Under the pieces are notes generated by a model. That model was not told where the DNA came from, ran no database searches, and saw nothing but the letters and a program-made list of their open reading frames with translations. DNA of 46,669 bases, from NCBI GenBank assembly GCA_040878225.1, contig JBBDMR010000169.1:1-46669 (forward strand), read 5' to 3'. The position numbers were made by a program, and so were the translations under genes. Positions within the stretch are counted from its first letter, which is position 1, and each line of letters starts with the position of its first letter. The DNA comes from MA-ANB-1 sp040878225. Lineage in GTDB: Bacteria > Actinomycetota > Acidimicrobiia > Spongiisociales > ZC4RG35. Shown here piece by piece: positions 26,609 to 35,113 of this stretch.

Positions 26609-27798
26609 AAGGCAACCTCCTGCAACGGCACCTCATAGCGCTCGTCTTCGATACGGACACTGGCGTCCTGGCCGGGCCCGTGATAGATGATCGTGGTCGG
26701 TGCCCCCGTCCGGGCTGCCGCCTTGAACTGGGCTTTCGTCGATTTGCCTTCGAGGTCGTAGTCGACGGCGAACCCGAGAACCCGCAACTCTGAGACGAGC
26801 GAAACCACCTGATCGGGGCCGGTCTCCGAAATCACGAAAACGTCGAGCGCCGGTTCTGCTGCGGCGGCAAGAGCCAGCACGATCCGATCGACACCAAGGG
26901 CAAAACCTACCCCGGGGGCACTCCTTCCGCCGAGGCTCTCTGCCAGGCCGTCGTAACGTCCCCCTCCCCCGACGGCGTTCTGTGCCGCGTCGAGGCCAAC
27001 ACCGATGTACTCGAAAGCGGTCCGCGAGTAGTAGTCCAGCCCTCTCACCAGAGTCGGGTCCTCCACATAGGAGACACCAAGCAGGTCGAGGCCCGAGAGC
27101 ACCGCGTCGTAATGATCACGGCAGGCGTCACAGAGGTAATCCCCCATTTCGGGCGCTCCTTGCACCACATCCACACAGATCTTGCAGTCGAGAATCCGCA
27201 ACGGGTTCTGTTCGATCAGCGAAGCCGAGTCGGAGCAGAGTTGGCCCTCCCGGTCGCGGAAGAATCCCCGGAGCGCTTCGAGATAGGCCGGGCGGCAGTT
27301 GGCGTCACCGAGGGTGTTCAACCGCAGCTCCAGCTGTTCGAGCCCAACGGCCTTGATGAACCGGAAGCCGAGCTCGATGACTTCCACATCGGCCAGCGCC
27401 GACACCACATCGAGATACTCCACCCCCACCTGGTAGAACTGACGGCTCCTCCCCTTCTGCGGCCTCTCGTAGCGGAACATCGGTCCGGAATAGGCTGCTT
27501 TCCAGGCCCCCTGCGAGCCAGAGTCGAGGAATGCCCTGACCACACCGGCGGTACCTTCCGGGCGCAAACTCACGGACCTTCCGCCTTTGTCCTCGAATGT
27601 GTACATCTGCTTGGTGACGACATCGGTGGTGTCGCCAACCCCGCGTTCGAACAAGTCGGTTGCCTCGAACACGGGCGATAGGATCAACGGATAGCCGAAT
27701 CGCTCCGACCATTCTTCCCACGCGACAAGGATGCGCCGCCACACTGCCGATTCGGGCAGGTGGATGTCGGAGACGCCTTTTGGCGGTTGGAAGCTCAT
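26590..27798 (-). CDS. hisS: Histidyl-tRNA synthetase
   Basis: 402-residue class II synthetase. The core shows LRPEGTAGVVRAF, MFRYERPQKGRSRQFYQ and the histidine-A site LVRGLDYYSRTAFE, followed by GGGGRYDGL and GFALGVDRI. The C-terminal anticodon-binding domain runs from about residue 315. A cysteine cluster (ILDCKICVDVV and YLCDACRDH) lies at about 205-230. The ATG lies 47 bases after the hydrolase gene. In mycobacteria the same hydrolase-hisS pair occurs. Confidence 0.95.
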   Translation of the reverse strand: MSFQPPKGVSDIHLPESAVWRRILVAWEEWSERFGYPLILSPVFEATDLFERGVGDTTDVVTKQMYTFEDKGGRSVSLRPEGTAGVVRAFLDSGSQGAWKAAYSGPMFRYERPQKGRSRQFYQVGVEYLDVVSALADVEVIELGFRFIKAVGLEQLELRLNTLGDANCRPAYLEALRGFFRDREGQLCSDSASLIEQNPLRILDCKICVDVVQGAPEMGDYLCDACRDHYDAVLSGLDLLGVSYVEDPTLVRGLDYYSRTAFEYIGVGLDAAQNAVGGGGRYDGLAESLGGRSAPGVGFALGVDRIVLALAAAAEPALDVFVISETGPDQVVSLVSELRVLGFAVDYDLEGKSTKAQFKAAARTGAPTTIIYHGPGQDASVRIEDERYEVPLQEVALWLTNQ

Positions 27799-27845
27799 GA
27801 ATAGCGCAGGTTAGGCGGTGAAGGCCAGGTATCCCCACACCGCGT

Positions 27846-28490
27846 TCACAACCCCTGGATGAACGGATTCGTCTTTCGTTCGTGTCCGATGCTGGTCTCA
27901 GGGCCATGCCCGGGCAGGACCCGGACGCCGTCATCGAGTGTCAGGACGCTCACCGCCATCGACTCGAGCAGTTGGGTGTGAGAACCCCCGGGCAGATCTG
28001 TCCTCCCCACACTCCCGGCGAAGAGCTGGTCACCGGAGAACAGGGTGCCCTCCTCTGCGACGTAGAAACAGCAGTGGCCCGGTGTGTGGCCCGGTGTGTG
28101 GCGGGTCTCGAAGCGGAAGCCGGCGAGGTCGAGCACCTGTCTGTCTTCGAGGTCGGTGAGCTTATCGGGGACCTCATAGGAGCCCGGTGGCTCGGTGCCG
28201 AATATCTGCCTCAGCTGTTCTCTGGGGTTGAGCGTGAGAAAGTCGTCATCGGGATGGACATACACCTCGCTTCGGTGGCGGGACACGAACTCCCCCGCGC
28301 CTCCGGCATGGTCGACGTGGCCGTGAGTGAGGAGCACCGCCCCCACGGTCACCTTGTGGTCGAGCACTACCTGGCTGACCAGGTCGGGATCCGGTGGGAC
28401 ATCGACGAGGACACCCACACGGTCCTGAGGGTCGTAGACGAGATAGGAGTTGGTAGCGGCGAACCAGGCCGGTGTGGCGACGACCTTCAC
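27846..28490 (-). CDS. Metallo-beta-lactamase-fold hydrolase (glyoxalase II-like)
   Basis: 214 residues with the metal motif HGHVDHAGG near 57-65, a second-shell His in RHTPGHTPGH (about 131-140), an Asp in LFSGDQLF and a final His in LPGHGPET. This is the short, stand-alone glyoxalase II-like form found next to relA and hisS in Actinobacteria (Rv2581c-like position). It probably hydrolyses a thioester, but the substrate is unknown. The GTG start overlaps the relA stop (GTGA). Confidence 0.9.
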   Translation of the reverse strand: MKVVATPAWFAATNSYLVYDPQDRVGVLVDVPPDPDLVSQVVLDHKVTVGAVLLTHGHVDHAGGAGEFVSRHRSEVYVHPDDDFLTLNPREQLRQIFGTEPPGSYEVPDKLTDLEDRQVLDLAGFRFETRHTPGHTPGHCCFYVAEEGTLFSGDQLFAGSVGRTDLPGGSHTQLLESMAVSVLTLDDGVRVLPGHGPETSIGHERKTNPFIQGL

Positions 28491-30661
28491 TGAGAGGCGG
28501 GGTCGTTGGCGAGCCGGAAGGCCGTGAATACTCCGTCGACGCCACGCAGATCGCTGAGCAAGCGGCCCAACTGGCTCGGGTCCGACAATTCGATCTCATA
28601 GCGAAGGATCGCCACCCGATCGTCACCGACGACCGTCGACGATGCTGTGATGTTCCCCCCGGTCTCGGTGACCATTGTGGTCACGTCGCGGAGCAGTTTG
28701 GTCCTGTCCAGGGCTTCCACCTGGATCCACACCACAAACGCCCCTTCGACCTCGACCGGCCAGCTCACCTCGACCGACCGCTCCCTGCGTTCGGCAAGGG
28801 CGCTCACATTGGTGCAGTCGGAGCGGTGGACCGAAACCCCACGTCCCACGGTCACATATCCGATGATCGGGTCTCCGGGGACCGGTGAGCAGCAGCGGGC
28901 CAGATGGATCAGCATGTCGTCCTGGCCTTCGACCACTACGTGGGCTGAAGGAGCGGTCGTCCGTTTGCGCGGGGCAAAGAGCGCGTCGGACACATCGGGT
29001 TCCGGCTTCAGGATCCGGAGCAGCCTCGTCTGGATCGAGTCGATTGAAACGTTGCCCTCACCGAGTGCCACCACCAGGGACTCAGAGTCCTGCTGGCCCA
29101 ACTCTTTGCCGATAGCGGTCAGGGTCTTCTCGCGTTCGACCACGGTCAGCTCGGGGGCCTCCCGGGCAAACAGGGCGTTGATCAGATCCCGGCCCTCAAT
29201 GGCCGCCTGGTCGCGCCGCTCCCTCTGGAACCAGTGCTTGATCTTCGACTTGGCCCGGCCGGTCCTGGCGAACTTGAGCCAATCGCGGCTCGGGCCGGCG
29301 TCCTTGGATTTCGAGGTGAGCACCTCGACGATGTCGCCAGACTGGAGTCTCGTGGACAGGGGCACCAGTCTCCCATTGACCCTGGCCCCGACACAGTGAT
29401 GACCGACCTCGGTGTGCACTGTGTAGGCGAAGTCGACAGGGGTAGCACCTTCCGGCAGAGACTTGACATCACCGCCTGGGGTGAGGACAAAGACTTCGTC
29501 GTGGTGGAGATCGAGCTTCAGGTTGGCGAGGAACTCCTCGGGATCCTCCTCAGCCATGAGTGAGTCGACATCGAAGCTCAGCATCGGAGCGTGTTCGCCC
29601 TCCTTGTAGCGCCAGTGCGCGGCAATTCCTGCCTCGGCCCGCCAGTGCATCTCCTCGGTGCGGATCTGAATCTCCAGCGGTTTGCCGTCGGGACCGATCA
29701 CAGTCGTGTGGAGAGACTGGTAGAGGTTGATCTTGGGCATCGCGATGTAGTCCTTGAAACGGCCGGCCACCGGCACCCAGTGGCTGTGGACGAGGCCAAG
29801 GGCGGCGTAGCAGTCGCGTGTCGATTCGACGACGATCCTGATCCCGATCAGATCGTGAATATCCTCGAACGGGCGGTTTTGCTCCTTCATCTTCCGGTAG
29901 ATCGAATAGTGGTGCTTGGGCCTGCCGGTGACCGACGAGTCGATATTGGAGTCAGCCAGAAGCCCCGAGATCTCGGTGACCATCTTCTCGATGAATGCCT
30001 CCCGCTCCGGGGCGAGGAGGGCAAGCTTGGCTTCGATCTCAGCCTGAGGGCCCGGATAGAGAATGGAGAAGCATCTATCTTCCAGTTCGTGCTTGATCTC
30101 CTGGACGCCGAGGCGATGGGCCAACGGGGCGTACACGTCGAGGGTTTCTCTGGCGACCCTGATCTGTTTCTCCTCGCGCAGGGCGTGAACAGTCCGGATG
30201 TTGTGAAGGCGGTCGAAAAGCTTGATGATCAGCACCCTGACGTCCTGGGCCATCGCCACGACCATCTTCCGGATCGTCGCCGCCTGGGCCTGTTCCCGGT
30301 TGGTGTAGCGAACCCGGTCGAGCTTGGTGACACCGTCGATCAGTGACGCGATTTCCGCACCGAACTCTTCCCTGATCATCTCCAGGGTTACATGGGTGTC
30401 CTCAACAGTGTCGTGGAGGAGAGCGGCTGCCAGGGTCGGGGCGTCCAGGCCCGTCTCGGCGAGCATCTTCGCCACCGCAAGCGGGTGGGTTATGTAGGGG
30501 GCCCCGGTCTTGCGCACCTGCCCCTGGTGTGCCTCTTCGGCCAGGTCATAGGCCCGCCGCAGCAGCTCGATGTCTCCGTCGGGGTGGTGGAGACGGAACG
30601 CATCGAGAACATCGACGAGCTGGACTGCAGTCTCGTCTTCAGTCGTAGCGTATGAGTGCAT
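28487..30661 (-). CDS. rel: Bifunctional (p)ppGpp synthetase/hydrolase (Rel)
   Basis: About 724 residues. The N-terminal HD hydrolase domain has HPLAVAKML and the intact ALLHDTVEDT metal motif. The synthetase domain has GRPKHHYSIYRKM and RFKDYIAMPK; the RxKD form marks bifunctional enzymes. TGS (DEVFVLTPGGDVKSLPEGAT), a Cys-His zinc-finger region (HLARCCSPVPGDPI) and a C-terminal ACT domain follow. Start choice: ATG at 30661, which overlaps apt by 23 bases; GTG at 30673 is an alternative, and neither has a good ribosome site. It sets the stringent response; apt next door feeds purine salvage. Confidence 0.94.
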   Translation of the reverse strand: MHSYATTEDETAVQLVDVLDAFRLHHPDGDIELLRRAYDLAEEAHQGQVRKTGAPYITHPLAVAKMLAETGLDAPTLAAALLHDTVEDTHVTLEMIREEFGAEIASLIDGVTKLDRVRYTNREQAQAATIRKMVVAMAQDVRVLIIKLFDRLHNIRTVHALREEKQIRVARETLDVYAPLAHRLGVQEIKHELEDRCFSILYPGPQAEIEAKLALLAPEREAFIEKMVTEISGLLADSNIDSSVTGRPKHHYSIYRKMKEQNRPFEDIHDLIGIRIVVESTRDCYAALGLVHSHWVPVAGRFKDYIAMPKINLYQSLHTTVIGPDGKPLEIQIRTEEMHWRAEAGIAAHWRYKEGEHAPMLSFDVDSLMAEEDPEEFLANLKLDLHHDEVFVLTPGGDVKSLPEGATPVDFAYTVHTEVGHHCVGARVNGRLVPLSTRLQSGDIVEVLTSKSKDAGPSRDWLKFARTGRAKSKIKHWFQRERRDQAAIEGRDLINALFAREAPELTVVEREKTLTAIGKELGQQDSESLVVALGEGNVSIDSIQTRLLRILKPEPDVSDALFAPRKRTTAPSAHVVVEGQDDMLIHLARCCSPVPGDPIIGYVTVGRGVSVHRSDCTNVSALAERRERSVEVSWPVEVEGAFVVWIQVEALDRTKLLRDVTTMVTETGGNITASSTVVGDDRVAILRYEIELSDPSQLGRLLSDLRGVDGVFTAFRLANDPASQ

Positions 30662-31157
30662 GTATGGGGACACCGTCTAGTTGCTCGGAGCCGTTCAGAA
30701 AGGTGAGCTCGATGAAGACCGAAATGCCAACAACGTGGGCCCCGAGCCGGCGGAGTAGCCTCACTGCGGCGGCCGCGGTGCCACCGGTGGCGATCACGTC
30801 GTCGACCACGAGAACCTTCTCGCCCTCTACCGCAGCATCGGTGTGGATCTCGAGGGCATCGATCCCGTATTCGAGCTCGTAGTCCTCGCGGACCGTCTCG
30901 TACGGGAGTTTTCCGGGCTTGCGGATGGGGATAAACCCTGCTCCCAGCCTCTCCGCGACGGGTGTCGCCAGAGTGAAGCCACGGGCCTCGATTCCCGCCA
31001 CCTTGGTGATGCCCATTCCCTGAAACGGGTCGGCCAGGGCGGTGATCAGCTCGCTGAAGGCGTCCCCATCGGCGAGAACGGGTGTGATGTCTTTGAAGAC
31101 CACACCTTTCTCGGGGAAATCGGGGATGTCACGAATGAGGGAACTGAATCTTTCCAC
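30639..31157 (-). CDS. apt: Adenine phosphoribosyltransferase
   Basis: Salvages adenine to AMP with PRPP. 172 residues from GTG 31157, with FKDITP near 22, GIEARGF near 56, the IRKPGKLPYET hood segment and the PRPP loop VLVVDDVIATGGTA. A GTG two codons upstream (31163) is possible. There is no Shine-Dalgarno; a TAGACT box ends six bases before 31157, so the mRNA may be leaderless. The order secDF-apt-rel is conserved in Actinobacteria. Confidence 0.93.
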   Translation of the reverse strand: MERFSSLIRDIPDFPEKGVVFKDITPVLADGDAFSELITALADPFQGMGITKVAGIEARGFTLATPVAERLGAGFIPIRKPGKLPYETVREDYELEYGIDALEIHTDAAVEGEKVLVVDDVIATGGTAAAAVRLLRRLGAHVVGISVFIELTFLNGSEQLDGVPIHALIRYD

Positions 31158-31163
31158 GCACAC

Positions 31164-31169
31164 AGTCTA
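31164..31169 (-). promoter_or_regulatory. Candidate -10 box of apt-rel (leaderless)
   Basis: TAGACT fits the TANNNT -10 pattern, and its 3' end lies exactly six bases before the GTG at 31157. This would put transcription start on the start codon, as in leaderless actinobacterial genes. No convincing -35 box sits at 16-19 bases. Confidence 0.35.
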
Positions 31170-31253
31170 AAGCTGCTCAGGGGCCGTGCGAGGCGTTGTC
31201 AACCGGTCAATCGCATACCGGGCGAGCGAAGTGGCGTCACCGGACGATGCCGA

Positions 31254-31259
31254 TAGTAT
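31254..31259 (+). promoter_or_regulatory. Candidate -10 box of secDF
   Basis: TAGTAT, a strong -10 match, lies 35 bases before the secDF ATG and would leave a leader of about 29 bases that includes the GAAGGGAG ribosome site. The -35 region is weak. It shares a 137-base divergent gap with the apt promoter. Confidence 0.45.
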
Positions 31260-31294
31260 GGTGCGGTCCCCACGGGAGCTCTGAAGGGAGCCAA

Positions 31295-33592
31295 ATGCTC
31301 AAAGTGTCCCGCTGGCGCCTCTTCTGGACCGTGCTTTCCATTGGTGCCGCGATCTATGTCGTCTCGACCATGCCGATCAAGCTCGGCCTCGATCTGAGGG
31401 GTGGCACGCAGATTCTCCTGGAGGCCCAGGACACGCCGGAGGTGACCGTCGACGAAGATGTCACCAATCGCACCCTCGAGGTCTTACGACGACGCGTCGA
31501 TGAGTTCGGCGTTGCCGAGCCGACCCTCCAGATCGCCGGGGACCGTCGCATCATCATCGAGCTTCCCGGCGTGGATGACCCGGACGAGGCGTTGGAGACG
31601 ATCGGCCGCACAGCACAGCTGACCTTCCACCCGGTGCTCGACGCAATTACGTCCGGCCAGACTCCACCCGACGACCTTCCGGAAGGGGCGACAGTGCTGC
31701 CCGGCGACCCCGGCGAGGACCTGGTTCTCGGGCCTGCGGCGGTCATAGGTGATCAGGTTGAGGTCGCATCTGCCATCTTCGATAGTCAGGGAAGCGCTGA
31801 ATGGGTCGTGTCGATCCAATTCCACGCCGAAGGGAACCAGGCGTGGGCGGCACTGACCGCTGAGTCGGCTTGTTTTGATCCAGGCGATCCGAGGCGCCGC
31901 ATTGCAATCGTGCTCGACTCCCAGGTGCTCTCCAGCCCCGGAGTCTCCACATCGGTCCCCTGTGACATCGGAATCACCGGCGGAGCCACCCAGGTGACCG
32001 GAAACTTCGACGAGGAGGAGGCGACCGAGCTCGCCTTGCTGATCAGGGCCGGCGCCCTCCCCGTCCCGGTGGAAGTGATCGAGCGGGGCACGATCGGCCC
32101 GTCCCTCGGACAGGCAGCCATCGACGCCAGCATGCAGGCGGCCCTGATCGGAGCCAGTCTCACCATCCTCTACATGTTGGTCTATTACCGGATGATGGGG
32201 CTCGCGGCGGCGATCTCCCTTCTCACTTACGGGCTGATCTCCTACGCCGCCCTGATCGCGATCGGGGCAACCCTGACACTCCCGGGAATCGCCGGTTTTG
32301 TCCTCGCAATCGGGATGGCGGTCGATGCAAATGTGCTCGTCTATGAACGCGCCAAAGAGGAGTACAGATCCGAACCTGATTTGGGTGGCTCGATCGTTGC
32401 GGGATTCCAGCGCGCCTGGTCTGCGATCGCAGACGCCAACGTGACCACATTGTTGGCGGCGATGCTCCTCTTCTTCTTCGCCGCAGGTGCGGTGAAGGGG
32501 TTCGGCGTCACCGTCATGATTGGTGTTGTGGTCTCGATGTTCTCCGCCCTCGTCGTGACCAGGGTGATTCTCGAGGTACTAGCGAGTATCCCGGCCCTTC
32601 AGAACCGCCCGGCGTTGATGGGTATGAGCACCGGCGAGCGACTCCACAACTGGCTCTGGACTTCAGGCATCAACCTGTTCGCCAAACCGCGCCGTTGGTT
32701 GCTGATTTCGGCGCTGGCTGTTCTATTCGCAATCGCCGGTCCCATCGTTCAAGGGATCAACTTCGGCCTGGAGTTCCTCGGTGGCAGCTTGCTGGAATTC
32801 TCGGTTACCGAGTCAGTCGATCTCGAACAGCTGCGGTCCGATCTCGCCGATGAAGGGCTCTCCGGAGCGCTGGTTCAGGAATCCGGCGAAGGAAATGTCA
32901 TGGTCCGGACCGAAGAACTCGACGCTGACGGCCGACAGACTGTCGAAGCTACCGTCGCAATTCAGGGCGGAGACGTGCTGCTTGTCCGGGATCAGTTCGT
33001 CGGTCCGACACTCGGCGAGGAGATCCGGAACCGGGCTCTGATTGCTCTGGGCCTCGCCCTCCTCCTCCAGATGGTCTACCTGGGCATCCGTTTCCGTTGG
33101 ACAGTCGGAGTGTCAGCGATGCTGTCGATGTTCCACGACGTCGCGATCGTGATCGGCGTGTTTGCCTGGCTTGGCCGGACCCTGGACGGGGTTTTCCTGG
33201 CCGCGATCCTCACCGTGATCGGCTATTCGATCAACGACTCGGTGGTCATCTTCGACAGGATTCGGGAGGAGGTCAAGGAGCGACCCGGAGATCCTTACGC
33301 CGTCATCGCCAACGATGCCTGTCTTCACACGGTTCCCAGGACCATAAATACCGGACTGGGAGCGATGATGATCCTCGTTGCGCTATACGTTCTTGGCGGC
33401 GACACCCTGGCAGACTTTGCCCTGGCCCTGCTCATCGGGTTGGTCATCGGGACCTATTCCTCGGTATTCACCGCGACACCGATCGCGATCTTCCTCGAAG
33501 AGCGTTACCCGGCACCGGAGCCCGAACCTCAGAAGCCGGAGCACCCTCTCTCCAAGCAGAAGAAGACCGCCCCGAAGCGCATCTTCGACTGA
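31295..33592 (+). CDS. secDF: Fused protein-export membrane protein SecDF
   Basis: 765 residues containing SecD (about 1-440) and SecF (about 455-765), normally separate in Actinobacteria. Each half has a first membrane helix, a large extracytoplasmic domain and a group of five helices. SecD motif GLDLRGGTQILLE follows helix 1; the proton-relay region VLAIGMAVDANVLVYERAKEE is intact. In SecF the start motif is GLEFLGG where GIDFTGG is usual, and the VIGYSINDSVVIFDRIREE motif is intact. It uses proton flow to pull proteins out of SecYEG. ATG at 31295 has GAAGGGAG five bases upstream; an in-frame start 33 codons earlier has no support. It is the only plus-strand gene in the first 38 kb and faces yajC. 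Confidence 0.95.
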   Translation: MLKVSRWRLFWTVLSIGAAIYVVSTMPIKLGLDLRGGTQILLEAQDTPEVTVDEDVTNRTLEVLRRRVDEFGVAEPTLQIAGDRRIIIELPGVDDPDEALETIGRTAQLTFHPVLDAITSGQTPPDDLPEGATVLPGDPGEDLVLGPAAVIGDQVEVASAIFDSQGSAEWVVSIQFHAEGNQAWAALTAESACFDPGDPRRRIAIVLDSQVLSSPGVSTSVPCDIGITGGATQVTGNFDEEEATELALLIRAGALPVPVEVIERGTIGPSLGQAAIDASMQAALIGASLTILYMLVYYRMMGLAAAISLLTYGLISYAALIAIGATLTLPGIAGFVLAIGMAVDANVLVYERAKEEYRSEPDLGGSIVAGFQRAWSAIADANVTTLLAAMLLFFFAAGAVKGFGVTVMIGVVVSMFSALVVTRVILEVLASIPALQNRPALMGMSTGERLHNWLWTSGINLFAKPRRWLLISALAVLFAIAGPIVQGINFGLEFLGGSLLEFSVTESVDLEQLRSDLADEGLSGALVQESGEGNVMVRTEELDADGRQTVEATVAIQGGDVLLVRDQFVGPTLGEEIRNRALIALGLALLLQMVYLGIRFRWTVGVSAMLSMFHDVAIVIGVFAWLGRTLDGVFLAAILTVIGYSINDSVVIFDRIREEVKERPGDPYAVIANDACLHTVPRTINTGLGAMMILVALYVLGGDTLADFALALLIGLVIGTYSSVFTATPIAIFLEERYPAPEPEPQKPEHPLSKQKKTAPKRIFD

Positions 33593-33621
33593 CGCCGGGC
33601 CGGCCCGACGCCCCAGGCGAT

Positions 33622-33927
33622 TCAGACGGCTTCGTTGTCGCCGGCCTTGGCGCCCACGGCACGGCGGGCAACTCTGATCTGTCCCTGCTCGACTTCGAGC
33701 AGCACCGACTCTTCGTCGATGGTCAGGATGCGGCCATGGATACCGCCGATGGTTCTCACGTCGTCACCGATCTCGAGCGACGCAGACAAATCCTGTTGTG
33801 CTTTCTGACGCTGCCGCTGGGGGCGGATTATGAAGAAATAGAAGACGGCAATCATCAGGCCGAGGAAGATGAGCGTGGTCATTCCCCCGCCTGTAGCCTC
33901 CTCTTGGGCAAGTACGAAATTGGTCAC
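33622..33927 (-). CDS. yajC: Sec translocon accessory subunit YajC
   Basis: 101-residue single-pass membrane protein: helix at about 16-34 (TLIFLGLMIAVFYFFIIRP), then the conserved RPQRQRQK and the GDDVRTIGGIHGRI and cytoplasmic domain. The chosen GTG start at 33927 has GGAGG four bases upstream; a TTG nine codons earlier is possible. It partners SecDF, but is transcribed towards it, with only 29 bases between the two stops. The gap contains the palindrome GGGCCGGCCC (33597-33606), which might help end both transcripts. Confidence 0.92.
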   Translation of the reverse strand: MTNFVLAQEEATGGGMTTLIFLGLMIAVFYFFIIRPQRQRQKAQQDLSASLEIGDDVRTIGGIHGRILTIDEESVLLEVEQGQIRVARRAVGAKAGDNEAV

Positions 33928-33978
33928 GAAGCCTCCGGAAATAGGGATCGACAAGGAAGATTAGGCAACGAGATGCCT

Positions 33979-35088
33979 CTAAGCCGAACCCGGCTGGCGG
34001 GTCTCGTCGAAGGTGTCGTGAAATGCAGCGAACCGCCCGTCGCTGATCGCCTCCCGGGCGTCGCTCATCAGATTGGTGAGAAAGCTCAGGTTGTGGATAC
34101 TGAGCAGGCGCATTGCTGAGATCTCTTTCATCCGGAACAGGTGGCGAAGATAGGCCCTGCTGTAGCTGGTGCAGGTGAGACAGCTACACGAGGTGTCCAG
34201 GGGCGCGGTGTCCAGCTCAAACTCCTGATTCCGGATGTTGAGATCGCCCGACGCCGTCATCACCTTGCCGTGCCGGGCGTGGCGCGTGGGGAGGACACAG
34301 TCGAACATGTCCACACCCCGGGCAACGGCGTCGAGGAGTCCTTCAGGATCGCCAAGACCCATTACGTAGCGGGGGCGATCTGACGGAAGCTCGGAGGTCG
34401 CCGCCTCGACCGCAAGGTTCCTTTCAGAGCTGCTCTCTCCCACCGAAAGGCCGCCGATGCCGAAACCGGGGAAGTCCATCTGCGCGGTTTCCCGTGCGCT
34501 GAGAACCCGCAGGTCGGGGTCGACTCCGCCCTGGATGATCCCGAACAGTCCCTGATCGGGGCGCTGGTGAGCCGTGAGGCACCTCTCCGCCCAGCGGAGG
34601 GTCCGCTCCATCTCCGCTTTCACCACTTCCGCTGGCGCCGGCAGCCCGACACAGACGTCGAGCACCATGATGATGTCGGCACCGAGGTCCTCCTGGATCC
34701 TCACCGCCGACTCCGGGGTCAGGTGGACCGGGTTGCCATCGACCCTCGACTGGAACGAGACACCCTCCTCCTCGATCAGGGGGTCGAGCGAGAAGACCTG
34801 GAATCCCCCCGAGTCGGTGAGGATCGGGCGGTCCCAGTTCATGAATTTGTGCAGACCGCCAAGCTGCTCGATTACGCCGGAACCGGGGCGGAGCATCAGG
34901 TGGTAGGTGTTGGCGAGGACGATCCCGGCGTCGATCCCCTTGAGGTCGTAGGAGTCGACCGCCTTGACGGCAGCGCGGGTGCCCACGGGCATGAATACCG
35001 GTGTTTCGACCCGACCGTGTGGGGTCTTGAGCCATCCGCGCCTGGCCGCGCCGTCAGTCGAAGTCTGCTTCCAGGTGATTGCGGTCAT
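33979..35088 (-). CDS. tgt: Queuine tRNA-ribosyltransferase (TGT)
   Basis: Exchanges guanine-34 for preQ1 in tRNAs with GUN anticodons. 369 residues with the nucleophile-region DSGGFQVFSL, the second catalytic Asp in DMFDCVLPTRHARHG and a zinc site CSCLTCTSYSRAYLRHLF. The usual DECxPYPA substrate loop reads DVCVGLPAP, keeping the first Asp. queA, often adjacent, is absent here. No clear ribosome site precedes the ATG. The gene sits between ruvB and yajC. Confidence 0.94.
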   Translation of the reverse strand: MTAITWKQTSTDGAARRGWLKTPHGRVETPVFMPVGTRAAVKAVDSYDLKGIDAGIVLANTYHLMLRPGSGVIEQLGGLHKFMNWDRPILTDSGGFQVFSLDPLIEEEGVSFQSRVDGNPVHLTPESAVRIQEDLGADIIMVLDVCVGLPAPAEVVKAEMERTLRWAERCLTAHQRPDQGLFGIIQGGVDPDLRVLSARETAQMDFPGFGIGGLSVGESSSERNLAVEAATSELPSDRPRYVMGLGDPEGLLDAVARGVDMFDCVLPTRHARHGKVMTASGDLNIRNQEFELDTAPLDTSCSCLTCTSYSRAYLRHLFRMKEISAMRLLSIHNLSFLTNLMSDAREAISDGRFAAFHDTFDETRQPGSA

Positions 35089-35113
35089 CGTCGATGAGGA
35101 GTCTGGTCGCTAC

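Noticed and set aside
28487..28490. Programmed frameshift at the rel-hydrolase junction
   Set aside because: GTGA overlap is the ordinary start-stop overlap used throughout this run.
31195..31200. TTGACA-like sequence upstream of apt as a -35 box
   Set aside because: About 27 bases from the TAGACT box, too far for a sigma-70-type promoter.
33597..33606. GGGCCGGCCC palindrome between secDF and yajC as a terminator
   Set aside because: No loop and no T-run; the outer bases pair only partly. Noted under yajC and not called.
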